Source: Cyclostephanos tholiformis (lineage: Eukaryota; Bacillariophyta; Thalassiosirophyceae; Thalassiosirales; Thalassiosiraceae). From it: a DNA stretch of 10,344 bases. Shown in pieces: positions 5,066 through 10,344 of this stretch (position 1 is its first letter; each line of letters begins with the position of its first letter). The notes under the pieces are model-generated. The model ran no database searches, was not told the DNA's origin, and saw nothing but the letters and a program-made list of their open reading frames with translations. The stretch spans positions 1 through 10,344 of the forward strand of contig JALLPB010001314.1 in assembly GCA_036939975.1 (NCBI GenBank). The letters run 5' to 3'. The position numbers were made by a program, and so were the translations under genes.

Positions 5066-7342
5066 TCACGAGAGTTTCCTCAACGCGAGGCATATCGACT
5101 TGCTTATGAACGTCCTAAGCATCGAGGCGGAATCCAACAAGGGCTCGACTCGGCGAGCGGATCTCAATTGCAATCCGTACTTGACGACCAGGGCGTGGAA
5201 TAACGTCGAGAACTTGATGCTCCTCGTCATCGTATTGGCGGACGACGACGACGTTCCTCCGCTCGGGTGTAGCAGGTTGGATATCGTGTCCGCCAATTCG
5301 ATCACGACGTCATCGGTCAATGGCGGCTTACAGTTCAAACACGCCGTGAGCACGGGCATGGTGCTTTCCGTCCATTTCATGCCCCCACCCGTATATGACG
5401 TCGATACGTTCATCGCGTCGATCGGCCCCCCCGTCCTCGTCGGCAGCACGATCGTCTCCACGAGCACGGCGATGGCCTGGACCGAAAGCGCATCCTTCCC
5501 CCGAAGCACGCGCGAGATTAGTTCGCATTGGAATCGAGTTGGTTCGAATGACGACGATGACGTCGACGGTTTGCCCTCCGTCATCACCAACGATGGAATT
5601 ATCACCGATACCACGCATTCCATGGGACGTTCGCGCGACAGCGACGTCAGGAGCGTCGTCAGCGCACGAGATGCCGGCTTCCCCCATTCGGTCCCGCCCA
5701 TCGTCATCCCGTCGTCGTCTTCGCACGCCCTGGATACCCCCGCGTAGATCGCTCTTGCCGTCGGGTTCATTTCAATCATGAGCGGGAGCACGAACGAGCG
5801 TAGGAATGCATTGGCACGCAGAGCGCCCGTTGCATCGGTTAGGAACGTCGATGCAAGGGACGAAACCGTGACATCGTTCAACGGGAACCGATCGAACGAT
5901 AACTGATCACCTTGTTTTGAATTCCCGCCGTCGACGTTCGCGTCGTCACTTGCATCAATGGCGAGGCGACCACCTAGTATGTCGCCGCATCGAGTGATGC
6001 CGGAGGCACCGTCCAATTCCCCATACCGACCGAGCAGGCTGACTATTTCGCCGACGGTATGCCGCACAACCTCGGTCGACGAAGAGTCGCCAGGAGGCAT
6101 ATCGAGTAAAACGAGTCGTAGCCGATGGGTCTCACGGTCAAGTTGTTCGAACGGTGAGATAGTGGGTTCCATCGAGTTTGGCGCTGGATCGAAACTTGCG
6201 ACATGTTCAAGTTCGGTTTTCGGCTCGGGCATGAAGTTCGACGAGTCCTCTTTCGTATCGGGCTTCGAGAAATCATCGGGCTTGATCGATTCGTCGTGCA
6301 TTACATCATCGCATTCATTGGATGACACGGAAATATCATCCAGCGTTTCTATTCTCCGTCGAACGATGACGAAATTCACATCGACCGAGGCAGACTTCGC
6401 TACCGGCTCTGATGGCGATTCCATTTCATTTAATTTTCTTTTTACCCTTTGCAGCCACTCCCATTGCCGAGGGTGATTTTCTTCCATTGCGGACACCACT
6501 CCGGCGTAGCCTGGTGCATGCTTTGAGCGGTTTCGTCGATTGTCATGCCTCCGTTTCTTTGGCTTTAACAGATGTTCGTACCTCTTTATCTTATCGGTAA
6601 TATCGTCGTTGAAACATGTCTCACTTTTCTCTCGCGCTTTCTGCAGCTGTTCGAGCTTGGCTCTCATGCATCTGTTAATCAGGACGGCTGAATCAATAAT
6701 TCGCAATGCCGTTTTTATAATATCCTCGCTAGGCAAGTTGTTAGGAATAATGATAGGGACTGGTGGGACTTCTGAAATAAGACGCTTTCCTGATACGATA
6801 TCATCGTCCGATGATGACGTAGAGTTGGAAGCCGCACCTTCAACACTTTGGACGACTGCATCCAGTGCTATTCCAAATGCCAACGATAGTATGCCTTCCT
6901 CGATCTGAAACGATAAATCTTTGACGCCAAAGTATCGTTTCAACTCGTCGTCCAGGAAGTCTTCATCCGTGGCATTATGGGGCTTAGTTTTCGTCTCATA
7001 CCTCTGCCGAATAATTCTTTCCACGAACCTTAAAATTGAATGCAAATTGTTATTAACTGGTCTTCGACTTGCCTTTTTGAGAGGTGGTTGATCTACCGAT
7101 CCGCTTGCGCGACACTCCTCTGCCAGCGCATGTAAAATTGAGTGGAGCTCGTGGCCGGGGAATATATTCATGTTGTCACCGTTGAGATGAGCGGCGAGTC
7201 GTCGCACCGTATAATCGCGTCGAGAATCATCCGTTATGAAGTCGTCCTCGCGCAACAATCTTTCAGGAGCAGCAAGGAGTAGTGTCAATAAATCTCTCCG
7301 CTCCAACGACCTCCTCACGGCGGTTACCCCGTTGACACGCAT
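5066..7342 (-). CDS. FANCE-like protein (Fanconi anaemia core complex, C-terminal domain)
   Basis: This is a 758-aa protein read without introns. The start ATG (7342) has an in-frame TAA five codons upstream and is the first ATG. The C-terminal third (about 490-758) is helical and resembles the FANCE C-terminal domain: RFQCELISRVLRG (603-615), WTESTMPVLTACLNCKPPLT (657-676), IELADTISNLL (681-691), SIKFSTLFHALVVKYG (708-723), and the ending LRTFISKSICLALRKL (742-757), close to the family ending of the type FLKKSLxAALKRL. FANCE joins FANCC and FANCF in the nuclear Fanconi core complex and contacts FANCD2, promoting its monoubiquitination at DNA crosslinks. The N-terminal two thirds are not recognised: they hold short helical stretches, an NLS-like basic cluster KPKKRRHDNRRNRSK (260-274) and an acidic disordered middle (about 340-400). 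The 3' half is GC-rich with CGTCG-type words, while the 5' half is closer to average composition. The family call rests on recalled motif similarity and would be settled by a profile search. Confidence 0.68.
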   Translation of the reverse strand: MRVNGVTAVRRSLERRDLLTLLLAAPERLLREDDFITDDSRRDYTVRRLAAHLNGDNMNIFPGHELHSILHALAEECRASGSVDQPPLKKASRRPVNNNLHSILRFVERIIRQRYETKTKPHNATDEDFLDDELKRYFGVKDLSFQIEEGILSLAFGIALDAVVQSVEGAASNSTSSSDDDIVSGKRLISEVPPVPIIIPNNLPSEDIIKTALRIIDSAVLINRCMRAKLEQLQKAREKSETCFNDDITDKIKRYEHLLKPKKRRHDNRRNRSKHAPGYAGVVSAMEENHPRQWEWLQRVKRKLNEMESPSEPVAKSASVDVNFVIVRRRIETLDDISVSSNECDDVMHDESIKPDDFSKPDTKEDSSNFMPEPKTELEHVASFDPAPNSMEPTISPFEQLDRETHRLRLVLLDMPPGDSSSTEVVRHTVGEIVSLLGRYGELDGASGITRCGDILGGRLAIDASDDANVDGGNSKQGDQLSFDRFPLNDVTVSSLASTFLTDATGALRANAFLRSFVLPLMIEMNPTARAIYAGVSRACEDDDGMTMGGTEWGKPASRALTTLLTSLSRERPMECVVSVIIPSLVMTEGKPSTSSSSFEPTRFQCELISRVLRGKDALSVQAIAVLVETIVLPTRTGGPIDAMNVSTSYTGGGMKWTESTMPVLTACLNCKPPLTDDVVIELADTISNLLHPSGGTSSSSANTMTRSIKFSTLFHALVVKYGLQLRSARRVEPLLDSASMLRTFISKSICLALRKLS

Positions 7343-7766
7343 GATGATATAAATTTAAGCGAGTTTGTTTGTCACCTCGGGAGGGCTGCGCCAAGAAGGT
7401 GCTCGTTCCACTTTTCCTCCTCCTTTCCTTTGTTTCGCTTGCTTCTTGTTTTCGTAACCTCGCTCCATCCCCCCGCCCCGTCCCCAACCGCCCTCGATTT
7501 CCACCTGTCCGTCGTCCATGCTGCTACGATAGGTCCTTCTCTTCAGTAGTAGTCTTCGATATCACAACCCAAAACCCTGCTTGTTCTTGTCTTGTCTCTT
7601 ACACTATTCTTTTACGTTGTTGCCGTGTCTCCCCTGTCTTGTGCTTTGTCGAATCTCTTCATTACATCCGAAGATAAAATAATCCGGTGTGCTGACACAT
7701 TCACCGCCCGTTTCCGCTTGTGTATCTGTCTTGAGGTGTATCCCTCTAGTCGCAGAGTCAGACGTC
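7343..7766. promoter_or_regulatory. Divergent spacer between the FANCE-like gene and LSM2
   Basis: These 424 bases lie between two divergent start codons and must hold both promoters. The FANCE-like side has TTTATATCATC directly before its ATG. The LSM2 side is pyrimidine-rich on the + strand (about 7410-7560), with CTTTTCCTCC-type runs. No confident core promoter, RNA gene or extra exon is seen; the open frames that cross it contain no recognisable domain. Confidence 0.4.
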
Positions 7767-8158
7767 ATGGTGCGTTGATGAATGTCATTTTGGCATACCC
7801 CATGATCCGCGTGTTATATCTCACTCGATCATCGTTGCGATTTATTCAGCTATTCTATTCGTTCTTCAAGACGCTAGTTGGAAAGGAGATCGCCGTCGAA
7901 CTGAAAAATGACGTCGTCCTAACGGGAACGTTGCACAGCGTCGACCAATACCTCAACATTAAACTTACTACCGTAAATGTCGTGAATCGGGAGAGATATC
8001 CCCAACTGACCGTCCTGAAGAATTGTTTCATCCGGGGGAGCGTGGTGCGGTACGTGCAAATCAACCCCGGCGACGTGGACACGGAATTGTTGCAGGATGC
8101 GACGAGGAAGGAGAATTCGCCACCCGTGGGGGGGAAGGCATCGGAAGCCAAGAAGTGA
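7767..8158 (+). CDS. LSM2: U6 snRNA-associated Sm-like protein LSm2
   Basis: LSm2 is a subunit of the LSm2-8 ring that binds the 3' end of U6 snRNA in the nucleus and of the LSm1-7 ring that promotes mRNA decapping in the cytoplasm. The body from 7850 reads LFYSFFKTLVGKEIAVELKN, then GTLHSVDQYLNIKL and NCFIRGSVVRYVQI, the classic Sm1 and Sm2 motifs, almost identical to animal and plant LSm2. The Met expected directly before LFYSFF is absent from the genomic frame, which instead has ...ATTCAG. An ATG followed at once by GTGCGT at 7767 supplies it: exon 1 codes only ATG (7767-7769), an 80-base intron follows, and exon 2 is 7850-8158. The product has 103 aa, against about 95 in humans, with an extra basic, Pro/Gly-rich tail (SPPVGGKASEAKK). 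An alternative without splicing, starting at ATG 7803, would add 18 unconserved residues. Confidence 0.93.
7770..7849 (+). other. Intron 1 of LSM2, directly after the start codon
   Basis: The donor GTGCGT follows the ATG directly, and the acceptor TTTATTCAG ends at 7849. The 80-base length is normal for a diatom intron. The model is supported by the conserved LSm2 start MLFYSFF, which appears only after splicing. The exact donor is inferred rather than proven, since another upstream exon could in principle supply the Met. Confidence 0.72.
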
Positions 8159-8513
8159 TTTCCGCCTTAATTGCAATTACGGTGGATTTGAGGAGAAGTC
8201 TTCATAATTCACATTGTCCCCTTGCTTCTGGGGAGATTTTTGTTTGAACCCTAAAATAACATCGTTCACTGATACACACTCTGATGCAAAACAATCGATT
8301 CATTGGGCATGCTGATATGGGGAGTGCGAATGGCGACACCAACGTCCTTTCATATATGTAATATGGGGGGTTCATGACATGCCAAGTAAATTTAATATAA
8401 TATAAATGCTGAAGGTTTGAAATATCGCTGGATGAAGAGTATAGATATTAACATTGCAACGTTTTGCTGTGCTCGGTGGCCGAGCGCGGTAGTGCATTAC
8501 CACCTTCCTTTGT
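8159..8513. other. Convergent spacer between LSM2 and the acidic membrane-protein gene
   Basis: These 355 bases hold the 3' UTRs of two convergent genes. The stretch is AT-rich (for example TTTAATATAATATAAAT at about 8390-8406) and has no reading frame worth calling. The only structure is a compact GC-rich hairpin pair at 8471-8503 just before the stop codon of the minus-strand gene. Confidence 0.5.
8471..8503. repeat. Tandem small hairpins near the 3' end of the membrane-protein gene
   Basis: GCTCGG (8471-8476) pairs with CCGAGC (8480-8485) around a 3-base loop, and GGTAG/TTACC (8488-8501, with a G-T pair) forms a second stem around TGCA. The outer GGTGG and CCACC can also pair. The segment TGGCCGAGCGCGG resembles a tRNA box A, but no T-arm or acceptor stem follows, so it is not called a tRNA. 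It lies 11 bases downstream of the stop codon of the minus-strand gene. Confidence 0.4.
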
Positions 8514-8992
8514 TTAACTATCTACATTTTTATCATTCGTCTTCGAGCCTGAATCAATCTTAACTTCGGATTCTGATTCTGCGCTTACGTCATTTCTTTT
8601 GTCATCCACCGCATCGCGCGGTGTTCCTCCCGAATCGCCCTCGTCAATTCCGTCATCTACGTTTCCGGAGGTCATGTTCCCGGCACCCCCTCCATCGTGC
8701 CGGGTATGAGAGGCACCTTCCTCCTCAACCTGCAGGGCCGGCGGATCGTCACGGCGGGACGAGCTCTCCGACTCAGGATGCATCTTCTCCTTGTTCTCAT
8801 CGCTATCGCGTATCGATCCCTCATCATTCTGCATCGACGTGGTAATTTTCGACCCCCCTTCGTTTGTTGTGGCAATGCTCGTCTCTTCTTCTTCGCCCAT
8901 GGCAGAAGAAGGGACAATCTTGGTCGTCGATTGGGGCATGTTGTCGCTTCTCGCTCCCTCAATTTGTAGCTTGTCCACGTGATCCTTCCCCG

Positions 8993-9138
8993 CCCCCCCC
9001 CCCTCCCCCTCCTCCTCCTCCTCCTCCTCCTCCTTGTTGATCTGCCCGTTCGCATCGCCAATNCCCCCCCCCCCCCCCCTCCCCCTCCTCCTCCTCCTCC
9101 TCCTCCTCCTTGTTGATCTGCCCGTTCGCATCGCCAAT
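8993..9138. repeat. Duplicated segment around an N, probable unmerged contig overlap
   Basis: Bases 9004-9062 and 9080-9138 are identical over 59 bases, 76 bases apart; including the C runs before them (11 C at 8993-9003, 16 C at 9064-9079) the match is about 70 bases. A single N at 9063 sits exactly at the end of the first copy. Both copies carry a (TCC)n run coding for eight Glu on the minus strand. Confidence 0.85.
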
Positions 9139-9814
9139 TGGACTCGCTCGCTCTATCGCTTTCATCGTACCTCCCACCTCCTCGTTGCCGTCCACATCGA
9201 TTCCTTTCCCCCCCTTTCCCCCCCCGGATGACGCGGCAGTCCCATCCTCTCCCTCGACCGACATCACCATCGCGTCCTCCTCGATATCCTCGCACATTCC
9301 GCAGCTCCTGCGACAGTAATCCCTCGTCGTCACTCGTTCGGATCCGACCAATACCTCGTCGCATATCTCGTCCGTGCTGCGCGATCCGTCGCCGCCCCCA
9401 CCGGACGTCGACGTCGACTTCGTCACGTGATCGACGCACCTGCGCATTGGTCGTTCCGTCGCGGCGGCGCCGTGCCGTCCGAACAGCGCGGCATCGAATC
9501 CGACGTCGTCGTCCGCGCACGACGACGACGACGTCGACGACGCGACCATGACGACGACCTCCGGCAGGCGGGATTCGACGTCGTCCGTCTCCGCCCCCTC
9601 CCGACGTAGGTGCGCCAGCACGCCGAATGCGAGCATCGATAATGTCAATGCCGCCGACAGTCGACCCGATCCGGATCGCAGCGCACGCACGAACCTCGCG
9701 GGGAGGGAGGTGTGCGACGCGACGTTGGCGTGTCGGAGCAGTTGTCGCTGCTCCCTCGACGGCGGGGCGGGATGGGGGATGGGTCGCTGGGCCTGACGAT
9801 GATTATGGGAGTAG

Positions 9815-9838
9815 GACGACGACGACGACGACGACGAC
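9815..9838 (-). repeat. (GAC)8 microsatellite encoding poly-Ser
   Basis: Eight GAC units on the + strand, read on the minus strand as a run of eight Ser in the N-terminal region of the membrane protein, next to its acidic Asp/Glu stretch. Confidence 0.75.
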
Positions 9839-9978
9839 CACCCGTCCTCGTCATTGTCCTCGTCATAGTCCTCGTCGTCGTCATGAGGGGGGGGGGCGTC
9901 CCCCGACGGTAGGATGAGCGCGTGGTGCTCGTGCTCCACCTCGAGGCCGAACTCCTCTAGTTGCGACGCGCTGGGCAT

Positions 9979-10172
9979 TGCCTCCTCCTTATTTACAGGT
10001 GTGGAATGCACAGGAGGAAACCACCGAAATGACAAAAAATAACGAGACAAGAAGAAGAATGGTGATAATTATGCCAAAAATATTCATGGTCATTTATTAG
10101 CTTTTTCAGTAGGAATAGGTAAATATCACTCTTATTTAATGATTTTAGCTCTAAAAGATTGTTGAGAATGAA
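9979..10172 (-). promoter_or_regulatory. Upstream region of the acidic membrane-protein gene
   Basis: This AT-rich stretch precedes the ATG at 9978 on the minus strand. An in-frame TAA at about 10070 bounds the reading frame upstream. The purine-rich AAGGAGGAGGCA directly precedes the ATG. No TATA box or other element can be assigned with confidence. Confidence 0.35.
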
Positions 10173-10344
10173 TCATACCATATGACTGTGAAGCGGTTGC
10201 TTGCGCGAATTACCTAGTTTCCCTGACGAGCTGAAAATGCAGGTGTATTTGGAGATGATAAGCCTCTCTGCTAACCAACAGTTCAGAATGTCATCGGCTT
10301 CATGGATGGACTGGGGCTGGCGACCGAGATGACCAGCGAGAGAC
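10173..10344 (-). CDS. Possible C-terminal end of a gene entering from the right (weak)
   Basis: On the minus strand a stop-free frame runs from the window edge to TGA at 10175-10173, giving 56 residues including SIHEADDILNCWLAERL. No family is recognised. A stop-free run of this length is expected by chance fairly often (roughly 7 percent for one frame), so support is weak. Base composition here is nearer average than in the neighbouring AT-rich spacer. If real, it would be the only gene in the window that lies on the same strand as its neighbour. Confidence 0.2.
   Translation of the reverse strand, partial: SLAGHLGRQPQSIHEADDILNCWLAERLIISKYTCIFSSSGKLGNSRKQPLHSHMV

Larger units (their letters stand above)
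8514..9978 (-). pseudogene. Acidic single-pass membrane protein with degenerate ShKT-like motif; frame broken by a probable assembly artefact
   Basis: No function is recognised. Reading from the first in-frame ATG (9978), the protein has an acidic, Ser-rich N-terminus, then a hydrophobic helix at about 105-124 (RLSAALTLSMLAFGVLAHL) preceded by Arg residues, which suggests a type II orientation with the C-terminus in the lumen or outside. A cysteine cluster follows: C181 (CVDHV), C206, C222, C226 and C229 (YCRRSCGMC). The ending matches the C-x3-C-x2-C of ShKT domains, but one of the six usual cysteines is missing. The rest is acidic, Gly-rich low-complexity sequence to the stop at 8514. The frame breaks at an N (9063) between two copies of a 59-bp identical segment. 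The span 8514-9978 is 1465 bases, not a multiple of three; without the 76-base duplication it would be 1389 bases (462 aa), an intact frame. The gene is therefore probably functional and mis-assembled, not a true pseudogene. The track's longer reading begins at TTG, not ATG. Confidence 0.6.

Noticed and set aside
5013..5747. Plus-strand open frame (244 codons) opposite the FANCE-like gene
   Set aside because: It is antisense to the conserved C-terminal domain and has no domain of its own; GC-rich sequence leaves stop-free shadows.
5958..6476. Plus-strand open frame (172 codons) in the middle of the FANCE-like gene
   Set aside because: Shadow of the minus-strand frame; Ser-rich composition without motifs.
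7592..7849. N-terminal extension of LSM2 in the same frame (85 extra residues)
   Set aside because: The extension is not like any LSm protein, and the conserved start MLFYSFF is explained by a splice after ATG 7767.
8468..8600. tRNA gene beginning near 8468
   Set aside because: A box-A-like sequence and a TTCGAGCC string about 80 bases later exist, but the T-stem (TCGTC with CTGAA) and the acceptor stem do not pair, and the latter string is inside the membrane-protein coding end.
10237..10334. Short plus-strand ATG frame near the right edge (32 codons)
   Set aside because: Too short, no recognisable motif, and closed by a stop inside the window.

Overview
This is nuclear DNA from a photosynthetic eukaryote of the red-plastid (stramenopile) lineage, most likely a diatom and perhaps a centric one. 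The evidence is a fucoxanthin-chlorophyll protein gene and two further genes whose products start with a signal peptide ending in a diatom-type ASAFAP-like site (AAA|FAP, HG|FG, DA|FAP), then a transit stretch and a twin-arginine thylakoid signal. There are also GT-AG introns and eukaryote-only genes (LSM2, a FANCE-like protein). Coding regions are GC-rich with many (TCG)n/(GAC)n runs; intergenic stretches are AT-rich. The assignment to diatoms is inference from protein features, not from a search.

Layout, left to right: 1-110 no gene seen; 111-306 a 192-bp inverted-repeat element flanked by TA (a Tc1/mariner-type MITE candidate); 307-685 upstream region of the FCP gene; 686-1441 (+) FCP antenna protein; 1442-2012 AT-rich convergent spacer; 2013-3506 (-) a two-exon gene for a PsbQ/Psb31-like thylakoid-lumen protein with an odd 495-bp intron carrying 34-nt and 19-nt homopolymer G tracts on the sense strand; 3507-3872 a 366-bp divergent promoter region with a perfect TGACGTCA palindrome and a G-quadruplex-type tract; 3873-4952 (+) a PsbP-domain lumen protein; 4953-5065 a very short convergent spacer with a perfect 10-bp hairpin; 5066-7342 (-) a 758-aa protein whose C-terminal part looks like the FANCE DNA-repair domain; 7343-7766 divergent spacer; 7767-8158 (+) LSM2, whose first coding exon appears to be just the ATG; 8159-8513 convergent spacer; 8514-9978 (-) an acidic, single-pass membrane protein with a degenerate ShKT-like cysteine motif, broken by an N and a 76-bp duplication that looks like an assembly artefact; 9979-10344 upstream region and a weak partial reading frame at the edge.

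The six recognised genes alternate strands perfectly (+ - + - + -), so every neighbouring pair shares either a promoter region or a 3' region. The first three all encode plastid-targeted photosynthetic proteins: an antenna protein and two lumen proteins related to photosystem II extrinsic or assembly factors. The two lumen genes share one short divergent promoter, which suggests co-regulation. The right half is housekeeping nuclear biology (U6 snRNP/mRNA decay LSM2, DNA crosslink repair FANCE-like) plus one uncharacterised membrane protein. I do not see a new multi-gene system. The most useful points are the shared lumen-protein promoter, the FANCE-like gene, the MITE, the homopolymer-rich intron and the correctable break in the last gene.
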